DNA of 64,000 bases from DASRHD01 sp035485575 (GTDB lineage Bacteria > Verrucomicrobiota > Verrucomicrobiia > Opitutales > Opitutaceae). The notes under the pieces are model-generated. The model searched no databases and was not told the origin of the DNA. It worked only from the letters and a program-made list of their open reading frames with translations. A program made the translations under genes and the position numbers. Positions 27,401 through 37,475 of the stretch are shown one piece after another; position 1 is the stretch's first letter; every line of letters starts with the position of its first letter. The stretch covers positions 1 through 64,000 of the forward strand of contig DATHNW010000006.1 in the NCBI GenBank assembly GCA_035485575.1, in the 5' to 3' direction.

Positions 27401-27982
27401 TCAGCGGACAGCCTGATGGGCGGAGGCACTTTCCGGTTGAACCAGCGTGGAGGCGTGCTGGAGGACTTTGTTGAGCAGGCGCACGAGGGTCTTGCGTTCC
27501 ACCTCGCTGAGCGGGCTCATGATTTCGGACATGCGGCGAAAGTGGGTCGGCATGATGTCTTCAAGGAGCGCCCGCCCCTTCGCGGTCAAATGGACCGACA
27601 TCATGCGGCGATCATTGGGATCGGGCACACGCTTCACGAGATCGTCGCGCTCAAGTGTGTCGATCAGGCCCGTCATGGTCGCCCGGGTGACATTGGAGGC
27701 TTCCGCCAGTTCCGCCGGCGTGAGCGGGCCAGGCGGCAGACAGCCGGTTTTCTCCTCATCGGCGGAGAGTGTACTGCGCCAGAGCAGCATCATCACGCCA
27801 AACCGCCCTTGCGACAGGCCATGGCTGGCGTAATTGCTTTCAACGACGCGAAACGCCTCATCGCCCGTGCGCAGCAGGTTGAGAAAGACCTCGCAGGCGG
27901 AGGGTTCGAGCGCGGGAAACTTTTTCGCCGCCTCAAGCAGGCATTCGTAGCGCGGCAGGTCTTTGAGCAGCAGAAGCGGCAT
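27401..27982 (-). CDS. MarR-family regulator of the RND efflux operon
   Basis: A 193-residue regulator with the MarR winged helix: recognition region TPAELAEASNVTRATMTGLIDTLE and the wing with DPNDRRMMSVHLTAKG. It is the first gene of a four-gene operon encoding a complete tripartite efflux pump, and a perfect palindrome typical of MarR operators lies 22 bases upstream of its ATG. Autoregulation with derepression by a pump substrate is the expected arrangement. An extra N-terminal helix of about 40 residues (YECLLEAAKKFP) precedes the core fold. Confidence 0.9.
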   Translation of the reverse strand: MPLLLLKDLPRYECLLEAAKKFPALEPSACEVFLNLLRTGDEAFRVVESNYASHGLSQGRFGVMMLLWRSTLSADEEKTGCLPPGPLTPAELAEASNVTRATMTGLIDTLERDDLVKRVPDPNDRRMMSVHLTAKGRALLEDIMPTHFRRMSEIMSPLSEVERKTLVRLLNKVLQHASTLVQPESASAHQAVR

Positions 27983-28004
27983 AAAAATACAGTGAGGCGG
28001 CTAA

Positions 28005-28022
28005 TAGTTAGGCAGCTAACTA
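28005..28022. promoter_or_regulatory. predicted MarR operator of the efflux operon
   Basis: A perfect 18-bp palindrome, TAGTTAG-GCAG-CTAACTA, ending 22 bases before the marR ATG at 27982. The arm sequence is close to known MarR-family sites, and its location would let the regulator block transcription of the whole efflux operon. Confidence 0.8.
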
Positions 28023-28110
28023 AAAAAGCAAGCCCTACCTGCAAAATATTTTCAGGCGTCGCAGGACGGGCAAAAGCACCCGCCCCATCGCGCGAACATC
28101 ATCACAGAAA

Positions 28111-28137
28111 CAAAAAAGGCGGGCCATAGGCCCGCCT
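28111..28137 (-). terminator. intrinsic terminator after transketolase
   Basis: An 8-bp perfect stem, GGCGGGCC (28118-28125) with GGCCCGCC (28129-28136), and a 3-base loop. Read on the minus strand it is followed by six T residues. It lies 23 bases after the tkt stop. Confidence 0.88.
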
Positions 28138-28159
28138 GACTCTGTTCGCTTTTGTCCGG

Positions 28160-30154
<1,995 letters not shown>

Positions 30155-30215
30155 AAGGACAAAATTTTGGACAGTGATTTCAGCAGATGAATTTCAAAAG
30201 AAGACTTCCGCGCGC

Positions 30216-30247
30216 AAAAAAAGCGAGCCGGGAATTGGCTCGCTTTT
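30216..30247 (-). terminator. intrinsic terminator after rplS
   Basis: Stem AAAAGCGAGCC (30219-30229) with GGCTCGCTTTT (30237-30247) and a 7-base loop. On the minus strand the hairpin runs into seven T residues, 35 bases after the rplS stop. Confidence 0.88.
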
Positions 30248-30281
30248 GCGAAAAATGACGCCTGGGGCGGCAGGAGGACGA

Positions 30282-30650
30282 TCAGCTAGCGGCGGCTTCC
30301 TCGGTGCGCTTGACGTTGACGGCCATGGCGGCCTTGCCGGTGCGGTTGCGCAGATAGTAGAGGCGGGCGCGCATCGGCTCGGACTCGCGCTCGATCTCGA
30401 TCCGGTCGATGTTCGGCGAGTTGACAGGAAACACGCGCTCGACGCCCTCGCCGTAGCTGATGCGGCGGACGGTGAACGTCTCGTGGATGCCGTGGCCCTT
30501 GCGGGCGATGACGATGCCGGCGTAAACCTGGACGCGTTCCTTGTCGCCCTCGCGCACCTTGGTGTGCACGCGGACGCCGTCGCCGACTTTGAACGGCGGA
30601 AGGTCGGTTTTCACCTGGGCGGCGGTGATTTCTTTGATGATCGGGTTCAT
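30282..30650 (-). CDS. rplS: 50S ribosomal protein L19
   Basis: A 122-residue ribosomal protein at the 30S-50S interface. The family pattern is complete: FKVGDGVRVHTKVREGDKERVQ, GIVIARKGHGIHETFTVRRISYGEGVERVFP, and RARLYYLR near the end. The C-terminal tail is slightly extended and acidic (TEEAAAS). It lies 9 bases after trmD on the same strand and ends the rpsP-trmD-rplS operon. Confidence 0.97.
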   Translation of the reverse strand: MNPIIKEITAAQVKTDLPPFKVGDGVRVHTKVREGDKERVQVYAGIVIARKGHGIHETFTVRRISYGEGVERVFPVNSPNIDRIEIERESEPMRARLYYLRNRTGKAAMAVNVKRTEEAAAS

Positions 30651-30659
30651 GGCTGCGGA

Positions 30660-31334
30660 TTATTTGAGTAAATCGGGTCGGACCTGGCGGGTTTTCTCCA
30701 CACAGCGCGCGTGGCGCCATTTTTCGATTTCGGCATGGTTGCCGGAGAGAAGGATCTCCGGCACGGACATGCCGCGGAATTCGGCGGGACGCGTGTATTG
30801 AGGAAAGTCGAGCAACTTGCTGGTGAAACTTTCGTGCGTCAATGACTTTTCCTCGCCCAAAACACCGGGGATAAAACGGCTGAGCGCGTCGATGACCACG
30901 GCCGCGGCCAAGGTGCCATTGGTCAACACGTAGTCGCCGATGCTGATCTCCTGGTCGATGACGCGGTCGCGGATGCGCTGGTCGATGCCCTCGTAGTGGC
31001 CGCTGAGCAGAACAAGATGCTTTTGCTGCGACAATTCCTGTGCGATCGCCGGCGAAAGCGGCACGCCGTCGGGGGTCAGGTAGATGCGCCGGCAGCCGGG
31101 CGTTTGCAATTGCTCGATGGCGGCGAACACCGGCTCGGGTTTCATCACCATGCCCGCCCCCCCCCCGAACGGCCGGTCGTCCGCCGTGCGGTGCTTGTCG
31201 GTCGTCCAGTTGCGCAGATCGTGCACCTTCACGCCCAACAGGCCGGCCTCGAGCCCCTTGCCGAGAATGCTCTCGGTCAGGAACCCGTCGAGCATGCGCG
31301 GGAACAGCGTAAGGACGTCGATCTGCAGGGACAT
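30660..31334 (-). CDS. trmD: tRNA (guanine-37-N1)-methyltransferase
   Basis: SAM-dependent enzyme that methylates G37 beside the anticodon to prevent frameshifting. The 224 residues carry the N-terminal DVLTLFPRM, the RPFGGGAGMVMKPEPV loop, and the trefoil-knot SAM site LLSGHYEGIDQRIRD with GDYVLTNG. It sits between rpsP and rplS as in most bacteria. The usual rimM gene between rpsP and trmD is missing, and a hairpin with a T-run separates trmD from rpsP. Confidence 0.97.
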   Translation of the reverse strand: MSLQIDVLTLFPRMLDGFLTESILGKGLEAGLLGVKVHDLRNWTTDKHRTADDRPFGGGAGMVMKPEPVFAAIEQLQTPGCRRIYLTPDGVPLSPAIAQELSQQKHLVLLSGHYEGIDQRIRDRVIDQEISIGDYVLTNGTLAAAVVIDALSRFIPGVLGEEKSLTHESFTSKLLDFPQYTRPAEFRGMSVPEILLSGNHAEIEKWRHARCVEKTRQVRPDLLK

Positions 31335-31391
31335 GAAAATGTGAAATTATAGGCTCACGCCACGGCGCCAAGCTCGCAAAGGCTGAAAATG

Positions 31392-31417
31392 AAAAAGCCC
31401 CGGAAAATCCGAGGCTT
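31392..31417 (-). terminator. hairpin terminator between rpsP and trmD
   Basis: Arms AAGCCCCGG (31395-31403) and CCGAGGCTT (31409-31417) pair with one mismatch over a 5-base loop. On the minus strand they are followed by a run of five T residues. It would reduce trmD-rplS expression relative to rpsP. Confidence 0.65.
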
Positions 31418-31453
31418 GTAAAATTTGCGCCTTTGGCGGCTTTGCGTTAAAAA

Positions 31454-31714
31454 TCAGGCCGCGGCGACCGGAGCGGCCTTACGCGCCTTCTTGATCAGCG
31501 AGTTAAGCGTATCGGTGGGCTTGGCGCCCTTGCTGACCCAATAGTCAATGCGGTCGAGCTTCAGATTGATCTGGCTGCCCTTGACGGTGGGCTGGTAGGT
31601 GCCAAGCACCTCGACGGGAGCACCATCGCGGCGGGAGCGCGTTTCGGCGACCACGACGCGGTAATAAGGCTTGTGGACGGCGCCAACGCGGGTGAGACGG
31701 ATTTTAAGGGACAT
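31454..31714 (-). CDS. rpsP: 30S ribosomal protein S16
   Basis: An 86-residue small-subunit ribosomal protein. The N-terminal MSLKIRLTRVGAVHKPYYRV, the VLGTYQP turn and the RIDYWVSKGAKPTDT segment are diagnostic. The start is the ATG at 31714; the frame is open further upstream, but that region is intergenic and overlaps the divergent ychF start. It heads the rpsP-trmD-rplS group on the minus strand, and the 103-base gap to ychF must hold both divergent promoters. Confidence 0.96.
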   Translation of the reverse strand: MSLKIRLTRVGAVHKPYYRVVVAETRSRRDGAPVEVLGTYQPTVKGSQINLKLDRIDYWVSKGAKPTDTLNSLIKKARKAAPVAAA

Positions 31715-31817
31715 GGCGGAAAATTCGCGGGAGTGGTTCGGTTTGGAAAAGTCGGAAAGTGCACCGCCCCGGAAATGGCTTGTCAAGCATCGACTCCCGG
31801 CGCTCTTTTCCATCCTT

Positions 31818-32921
31818 ATGCTCAAAGCCGGCATCGTCGGCTTGCCCAATGTCGGCAAGTCCACCCTCTTCAACGCCCTCACCCGCTCCCGCAAGGCCGA
31901 GGCCGCCAACTATCCGTTCTGCACCATCGACCCGAATGTCGGCGTCGTGATCGTGCCGGACGAGCGCCTCGCCATCCTCGCCAAAATCGCGAAGACCGCC
32001 GTGCTCGTCCCCGCCGCGGTCGAGTTCGTGGACATCGCCGGGCTCGTCGCCGGCGCCAGCAAGGGCGAAGGCCTCGGCAACCAGTTCCTCGCCAACATCC
32101 GCGAAGTCGACGCCATCGTGCATGTCGTCCGCTGCTTCGAGGACCCCGACGTCATCCATACCATGGGCGCGGTCGATCCCGTGCGCGACATCGAGGTCAT
32201 CACGACCGAACTCGTCCTCGCCGATCTCGACGCCGTGGCCAAGCGCATCGACAAGACCCAGAAAAAAGCCAAGTCCGGCGACAAGGAGGCCATCATCGAA
32301 ATGGCCCTCCTCGAAAAGCTCACGCCGCACCTCAACTCCGGCAAGACCGCCAACACCCTCCCCGCCACGCCCGAGGAGGTAGCGCTGATGAAGCTCTTCC
32401 AGCTCCTCACCGCCAAGCCCGTGCTCTACGCCTGCAACGTCGCCGAGACCGACCTCGCCACCGCCGAGCAGAATCCGTTTGTCCAGAAAGTCGCCGCCTT
32501 CGTCAAGGTGCACCACGACGCCGCGTACGTGCCCATCAGCGCGAAAATCGAATCCGAGCTGATTGATCTTTCACCCGAGGACGCAAAAGCATTCCTCAAG
32601 GATCTCGGCGTGGACGACTCCGGCGTCTCCGCGCTGATCCGCGCCACCTACGCCCTGCTCGGCCTCGCCACCTACTTCACCGCCGGTGAAAAAGAAGCGC
32701 GCGCCTGGACCATCAAAAAGGGCATGAAGGCCCCGCAGGCCGCCGGCGTCATCCACACTGATTTCGAAAAGGGCTTCATCAAGGCGGAGGTCGTGAGCTA
32801 CGAGGATCTCGTGCGCCTCGGCAGCACCGCCGCCGCGCGCGAAGCCGGCAAATACCGCCTCGAAGGCAAGGAATACGTCTTCCAGGACGGCGACGTCGCG
32901 CTCTTCAGGTTCAACAACTGA
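31818..32921 (+). CDS. ychF: ribosome-binding ATPase YchF (Obg family)
   Basis: A 367-residue P-loop protein that prefers ATP over GTP and binds ribosomes, linked to stress adaptation. Walker A is GLPNVGKS at residues 8-15. The switch region contains DIAGLVAGASKGEGLGNQFL, and the usual NKxD is replaced by a NVAE-type motif (YACNVAETD), which is the family's explanation for ATP preference. A coiled-coil hairpin and the C-terminal TGS domain (AWTIKKGMKAPQAAGVIHTDFEKGFIKAEV) complete the protein. I used the ATG at 31818, matching the family N-terminus. Confidence 0.96.
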   Translation: MLKAGIVGLPNVGKSTLFNALTRSRKAEAANYPFCTIDPNVGVVIVPDERLAILAKIAKTAVLVPAAVEFVDIAGLVAGASKGEGLGNQFLANIREVDAIVHVVRCFEDPDVIHTMGAVDPVRDIEVITTELVLADLDAVAKRIDKTQKKAKSGDKEAIIEMALLEKLTPHLNSGKTANTLPATPEEVALMKLFQLLTAKPVLYACNVAETDLATAEQNPFVQKVAAFVKVHHDAAYVPISAKIESELIDLSPEDAKAFLKDLGVDDSGVSALIRATYALLGLATYFTAGEKEARAWTIKKGMKAPQAAGVIHTDFEKGFIKAEVVSYEDLVRLGSTAAAREAGKYRLEGKEYVFQDGDVALFRFNN

Positions 32922-32972
32922 GCCTGCACTTTGCCCTTGCCGGCCTCCGGCGGCTGCTGACCTGCTGATTAA

Positions 32973-34211
32973 ATGAGCGAACGCAGGCGCATCGTCATCG
33001 CGGGCGGCGGGGCCGCCGGGTTCTTCGCGGCGATCACCTGCGCGGAAGCAGATCCGTCCGCGGAGGTCGTCATTTACGAAGCGACGGCGCATCCGCTGGC
33101 CAAGGTGCGCGTGTCGGGCGGCGGCCGCTGCAACGTCACTCACGCCTGCTTCGAACCAAAAGAACTGGTGCAACGCTTTCCGCGCGGCGCCCGTGAACTG
33201 CTCGGGCCATTCAATCGCTTCGGGCCGCGCGACACCATCGCCTGGTTCGCCGCACGCGGCGTCGAATTGAAAACGGAAAACGACGGCCGGATGTTTCCAA
33301 CCACCGACGATTCCGCCACCATCGTCGATTGCCTGCAAAACGCCGCCGCCCGCGCCGGCGTGCGCCTCGTCACGCGCTGCGGGATCACTACCGTGGCGAA
33401 AAAGGAAACCGGCTTCTCTCTCACGCTCACAACCAGTGACGTCGTCGAAGCCGATCGCCTGCTCCTCGCCACCGGCGGCAACAAAGGCTCGGCCGGCCTG
33501 GCCATCGCCGAGGCGCTGGGCCACAGCATCGTGCCGCCCGTGCCGTCGCTGTTCACTTTCCACATCGACGACCCGCGCCTGCGCGGACTCGAGGGACTTT
33601 CTGCAACGCTGGCAGGCACGAGCGTGCGCGGGACGCGCCTGCGCGCGAGCGGACCCATCCTCGTGACGCACTGGGGCCTGAGCGGCCCGGCCATTCTCAA
33701 GCTTTCCGCCTGGGGCGCGCGCGAGCTGCACGAGGTCGACTATCGTTTCACGCTCGGCGTCAACTGGGCCGAACCTTGCACGCCTCAACAGGCCCAGGCC
33801 GAACTCGAAGCCGAGCGCGCCGCGCATCCGCGCCGCCAGGTCGCCACCGCCAATCCTTTTGGCCTGCCCGCCCGGCTCTGGGAACGGCTGGTGATCGCCG
33901 CCGGCCTCGCCACGGACGCCATCTGGACCGGTGTATCCAATAACCTATTACGTTCGCTCGCCGCGCAGGGCACCTCGGCGGAATTCGCCGTCGCCGGCAA
34001 AAGCATGAACAAGGAGGAATTTGTCACCTGCGGCGGCGTGAAACTGCGCGAGGTGGACTTTGCCACGATGGAAAGCCGGATCTGCCCCGGGCTTTATTTC
34101 GCCGGCGAAGTGCTCGACCTCGATGGCATCACCGGCGGCTTCAACTTTCAGTCCGCCTGGACCACCGGCTGGCACGCGGGACGGGCCATGGTTGCAGCTA
34201 GAAAGCCTTGA
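32973..34211 (+). CDS. BaiN/HI0933-like FAD-dependent oxidoreductase
   Basis: A 412-residue flavoprotein. The dinucleotide-binding motif GGGAAG is at residues 11-16, followed by SGGGRCNVT. The C-terminal family signature is TCGGVKLREVDFATMES followed by GLYFAGEVLDLDGITGGFNFQSAWTTGW. Members are widespread and mostly uncharacterised; BaiN was linked to bile-acid reduction, but that substrate is not implied here. It follows ychF by 51 bases on the same strand and overlaps the end of the convergent pxpA gene by 14 bases. Confidence 0.88.
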   Translation: MSERRRIVIAGGGAAGFFAAITCAEADPSAEVVIYEATAHPLAKVRVSGGGRCNVTHACFEPKELVQRFPRGARELLGPFNRFGPRDTIAWFAARGVELKTENDGRMFPTTDDSATIVDCLQNAAARAGVRLVTRCGITTVAKKETGFSLTLTTSDVVEADRLLLATGGNKGSAGLAIAEALGHSIVPPVPSLFTFHIDDPRLRGLEGLSATLAGTSVRGTRLRASGPILVTHWGLSGPAILKLSAWGARELHEVDYRFTLGVNWAEPCTPQQAQAELEAERAAHPRRQVATANPFGLPARLWERLVIAAGLATDAIWTGVSNNLLRSLAAQGTSAEFAVAGKSMNKEEFVTCGGVKLREVDFATMESRICPGLYFAGEVLDLDGITGGFNFQSAWTTGWHAGRAMVAARKP

Positions 34212-34950
34212 TCTCAATTCCCGCTTTCCTGAGTTCCACCTTCATCCGCTTCGCAAACGCCACCGCATTCGGCCCATCGCCATGGAGGCAGACCGTGTCG
34301 GCTTTGAGGAAAAGATCAGTGCCGTCGGTCGCGCGGACTTTGCCTTCGCGGATCAGGCTCAGCATCTGGGCGACGGCCGTGTCTTCGTCTTGGATCAAGG
34401 CATCCGGCGATGAGCGCGGGGTGAGCGAGCCGTCCGCTTGGTAGGTGCGGTCGGCAAAGACCTCCTCAGCCACGCGCAGACCGCGGGCGCGGCCGGCCTT
34501 GACGAGTTCGCTGCCGGCCAAGCCGAACAAAACCAGTTTCGGGTCCACCGTGCGCACGGCCACGGCGATGGCTCCAGCCACGGCGGCGTCGCGCGCGGCG
34601 AGATTATACAGCGCGCCATGCGGTTTCACGTGCCGGAGCGTTGTGAACGCGCGCAGCGCGATGACCTGATCCTTGACCAGCGCGAAAATCTCCGCCGGCG
34701 ACAGCGCCAGTTCGCGCCGGCCGAAATTTTCCCGGTCGGCAAAGCCCGGATGCGCGCCGATGGCGACGCCATGCTTTTGCGCAAGAGCGACGGTCGCGCG
34801 CATTGTGGCCGCATCGCCGGCGTGTCCGCCGCAGGCGATGTTGGCCGAGGTGATGAACGGCATCAGCTCCGCGTCGTGCCCGGCGCCCTCGCCGAGATCG
34901 CAGTTGAGATCGATGTAATTCAATGCCGGATTTTGAACAGAAGAGCGCAA
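34198..34950 (-). CDS. pxpA: 5-oxoprolinase subunit A (LamB/YcsF)
   Basis: A 250-residue subunit of the ATP-dependent 5-oxoprolinase that recycles the damage product pyroglutamate to glutamate. Family motifs are LNCDLGEG at the start, SANIACGGHAGD, GAHPGFADRENFGRRE, HVKPHGALYN and the C-terminal VCLHGDGPNAV. It lies downstream of pxpB and pxpC on the same strand, separated from pxpC by an 86-base gap that contains an inverted-repeat element. Confidence 0.95.
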   Translation of the reverse strand: MRSSVQNPALNYIDLNCDLGEGAGHDAELMPFITSANIACGGHAGDAATMRATVALAQKHGVAIGAHPGFADRENFGRRELALSPAEIFALVKDQVIALRAFTTLRHVKPHGALYNLAARDAAVAGAIAVAVRTVDPKLVLFGLAGSELVKAGRARGLRVAEEVFADRTYQADGSLTPRSSPDALIQDEDTAVAQMLSLIREGKVRATDGTDLFLKADTVCLHGDGPNAVAFAKRMKVELRKAGIEIKAF

Positions 34951-35018
34951 AGATCACAAAGCATGAAAAACAATTGGCGGACTTTTTCTTCTTCGCGATC
35001 TTGGCGGCCTTCTGTAAA
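34936..35018. repeat. inverted-repeat pair, same family as around the GxxExxY gene
   Basis: Two arms face each other across about 30 bases in the pxpC-pxpA gap: ACAGAAGAGCGCAAAGATCA... from 34937 and, inverted, ACAGAAGGCCGCCAAGATCG... read from the other strand near 35013 down to 34990. Over 25 positions 20 agree. The arms resemble those enclosing the gene at 40005. Confidence 0.6.
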
Positions 35019-35036
35019 AAGAGGCTTGGGGATTGT

Positions 35037-35984
35037 TCACCGCAGTTTTGCCATCAGGCCCTCGCGGAGCAACGCGAGCGCGTGCTCCCGCGCGTGCCAG
35101 AGCCGGTGCGCCTCCTCGAGCGTGACCTCGCTGAAGTGGACGGTGTCGCCCGGCCGCAGTTGCGCGAGCAGCGGCAGATCGACCGTGATGGCGTGGGCGA
35201 TTTTCGGATAGCCGCCGAGCGTCTGTGCATCGGCCATCAGTACAATGGGCTGGCCGTCGGGCGGCACCTGAATGGTGCCAGGGGCGACGGGCGAGGAAAC
35301 CAGTTCGGCCGCGCCGGCACGCCGTTCCAATCGCGGCCCGGCCAGCCGCAGCCCCATGCGATCGGAGTGTTCGTCGAGCGTGAACTCGGCCTTGAAAAAA
35401 TCATCGGAAAACTCCTCCGCCCCAGCGCTGCGCACCACGCGCACAATGGGCGAACGCGAATAGGCGGGCCGGATTTCCGGCGCGATGAAATGGTGCAGCG
35501 CGGCGTCCGGCCGCAGGCTGCGCGCCTCAAGCACGCCGCGCCCGACCTTCAGCACATCGCCCGCGCGAAGCGCCCTCCCCTCGTGTCCGCCGAAGCCGCC
35601 ACGCAGGTCGGCGCCGCGTCCGCCGAGCACGCGCGGAACCTCCAGCCCGCCCGCAACCGCGAGGTAGCCGCGGCAGCCCGTGCGGTTTTTTTCCAGCGAA
35701 ATCTCCCCACCCGCGCGCATGCGCACGAGCCGCCAGTCCGGCAGGTTGCCGAATTCACCGCCGCAGAGCGCGACCAGCGCATCGCCGGAAAACTTCAGTT
35801 TCGGGCCGGTGAGCGCAAATTCGAGCCCGGGAGTGTCGCCGGAATTGCCGACGAGCAGGTTGGCCACGCGCAGCGCAAAGGCATCCATCGCGCCGCCCAC
35901 CGCCACGCCATGCCGGCGGTGGCCGGGCCGGCCGAGATCCTGCACGGTCGTGAGCGGACCGGGACTGAGCACGGTCATTTCCAT
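35037..35984 (-). CDS. pxpC: 5-oxoprolinase subunit C (KipA-like)
   Basis: A 315-residue subunit carrying the biotin-dependent-carboxylase-like AHS2 fold. Typical pieces are the N-terminal SPGPLTTVQDLGRPGHRRHGVAVGGAMD, GLEFALTGP, the central SDRMGLRLAGP and the PDGQPIVLMADAQTLGGYPKIA segment. The start is ATG 35984 or the ATG two codons later (35978) that overlaps the pxpB stop as ATGA; both give the family N-terminus. Together with PxpB it activates the oxoproline ring for cleavage. Confidence 0.94.
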   Translation of the reverse strand: MEMTVLSPGPLTTVQDLGRPGHRRHGVAVGGAMDAFALRVANLLVGNSGDTPGLEFALTGPKLKFSGDALVALCGGEFGNLPDWRLVRMRAGGEISLEKNRTGCRGYLAVAGGLEVPRVLGGRGADLRGGFGGHEGRALRAGDVLKVGRGVLEARSLRPDAALHHFIAPEIRPAYSRSPIVRVVRSAGAEEFSDDFFKAEFTLDEHSDRMGLRLAGPRLERRAGAAELVSSPVAPGTIQVPPDGQPIVLMADAQTLGGYPKIAHAITVDLPLLAQLRPGDTVHFSEVTLEEAHRLWHAREHALALLREGLMAKLR

Positions 35985-36649
35985 GTCGCAAAATCCTCCG
36001 GAAAAATCCGCTGAAACTTCACGTGATCGCCGGGCCGCAGCACGGCTGGCTCGGCTTCCTCCTCCGGACGGAAAAGCCGCAGCGGCGTGCGACCGATGAG
36101 CCGCCATCCACCGGGCGTGGCGAGCGGGTACACCCCGGTTTGCGCGCCGCCGATGCCGACCGAGCCGGCAGGCACTTGCGTGCGCGGGGTGGCGCGGCGC
36201 GGCATGTGCAGTTTTTCCGGCAGGCCGGCCAGATAGGGAAAGCCCGGCGAGAAGCCGACCGCATGCACGCGGTATTTCGCGCCGTTGTGCAGTGCGATGA
36301 CCCCGGCCTCGTCCAGACCGGCGTGCGCGGCGACCTCGGCGAGGTCCGGCCCGAACTCGCCGCCATAGCAGATGGGGATGACGACCTCGCGCGGGACGGA
36401 CTTGTCCCGCGGGGTTTTCTTCGGCACGAGCGCAACGAGTTCATTGCGCAACGCGTCCACGCTTTCGATTTTAGCCGGGTCATAGAACACCGCGACGGTC
36501 GTAAACGCCGGCACGACCTCGACCGCCCCCCGCGGAGGATGCTGCTCAAGCCCGCGCACGAGCGCCTGCACGCGGGCGAGCGCGGCGTCGCCGATCTTCT
36601 CGGCTAACTCCACGACGAGCGCGCAATCGCCCAGCGGGGTGATTTTCAT
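35975..36649 (-). CDS. pxpB: 5-oxoprolinase subunit B (KipI-like)
   Basis: A 224-residue AHS1-domain protein. ITPLGDCALVVELAE at the N-terminus, the PICYGGEFGPDLAEVAAHAGL segment and the AVGFSPGFPYLAGLP and PRTQVPAGSVGIGGAQTGVYPLATPGGW blocks identify it. The ATG at 36649 replaces an upstream frame whose extra 12 residues come from GC-repeat sequence. It is the first gene of the pxpB-pxpC-pxpA group and overlaps pxpC. Confidence 0.94.
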   Translation of the reverse strand: MKITPLGDCALVVELAEKIGDAALARVQALVRGLEQHPPRGAVEVVPAFTTVAVFYDPAKIESVDALRNELVALVPKKTPRDKSVPREVVIPICYGGEFGPDLAEVAAHAGLDEAGVIALHNGAKYRVHAVGFSPGFPYLAGLPEKLHMPRRATPRTQVPAGSVGIGGAQTGVYPLATPGGWRLIGRTPLRLFRPEEEAEPAVLRPGDHVKFQRIFPEDFATWK

Positions 36650-36713
36650 CGCCCGCCTTTTTGCCCGGGCGGGCGGCGGGCGCAAACCGATTCGCCCGCC
36701 AGATGCAACCGGT

Positions 36714-37475
36714 TTACTCTACGATGCGGATGGTCCAGAAGTCCGACGAGAGACCAGTATCGAGGAGATAGGCGTAAGGCAGCGTGAAATAGCCTTTCTG
36801 GCCCCAGCCCGGCCCCCACGAGTTGCGGATGATGAAGCGCTGCGTGGAATCGTCATAGCCGACGGCGAGAATGGCATGGCCGCCGAGCGATTTTTCATGG
36901 GACGCAGGCATGGGCACGTTGCCGGTCTTGGCGACTTCCTGCGACTCGAAGCTCTCGTAGACCGTGATGCCGAATACGAACGGGTAGCCCGATGCGAGGC
37001 AGCCTTTGAACTGATTGAGGCTTTGCGTGACGCGCGAGTAGGAAAGGGCCTGGTTTTTGAGCGCGTCCTTGTAGGCTTTCGCCGGCGGCTTCGTCGTGAA
37101 TTTCGTGATGATGTAAGGCCATTCGCTCTCGGCGCAGACGCCCTGGTTGGCGATGCTCTTGATGCCGTCGCGAATCTGCGCGCCGGAGTCGGATTTCACC
37201 GTGCCCTCGATCACACGCTCGTTGTAATAGATGAAGAGGCGCGACGGCATGAAGTCGGGCTTTTTTTCCTTGATGAGAGTGAACTCAAATCCGCCGCCAA
37301 TGGAATTGGCCGTGCAACTGCCGAGCTGGCCCTGGTCGTAAACCGGCGGACACTGTGGACGCAGGTCAACCTTGGAAGGGAGCTTGGCGACGACTTGCAT
37401 CGGCGCGGCATAGAGATGATCACGATGATCGGGCAGGTCGGGAATCCAACCGTAGGTTTTGATTTTCTGATTCAT
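36714..37475 (-). CDS. papain-like cysteine protease (C1 family)
   Basis: A 253-residue C1-family peptidase. The oxyanion glutamine Q48 and nucleophile C54 (in DQGQLGSCTAN), the catalytic H200 (GGHAILAVGYDD) and N218 (IRNSWGPGWG) are all present, so the enzyme should be active. There is no signal peptide and almost no inhibitory propeptide: the mature-like domain starts within about 35 residues, after the short segment YGWIPDLPDHRD that is common to bacterial and archaeal C1 proteins. It is therefore predicted to be cytoplasmic or released by another route. It is separated from pxpB by a GC-repeat stretch and does not look like part of that operon. Confidence 0.92.
   Translation of the reverse strand: MNQKIKTYGWIPDLPDHRDHLYAAPMQVVAKLPSKVDLRPQCPPVYDQGQLGSCTANSIGGGFEFTLIKEKKPDFMPSRLFIYYNERVIEGTVKSDSGAQIRDGIKSIANQGVCAESEWPYIITKFTTKPPAKAYKDALKNQALSYSRVTQSLNQFKGCLASGYPFVFGITVYESFESQEVAKTGNVPMPASHEKSLGGHAILAVGYDDSTQRFIIRNSWGPGWGQKGYFTLPYAYLLDTGLSSDFWTIRIVE

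Noticed and set aside
31671..31817. Upstream extension of ychF
   Set aside because: Overlaps the divergent rpsP start, and the family N-terminus begins at 31818.
36650..36713. GC-rich repeat stretch as a terminator of the C1 protease
   Set aside because: GCCCGCC/GGCGGGC can pair, but no T-run follows on the minus strand, so it was not called.
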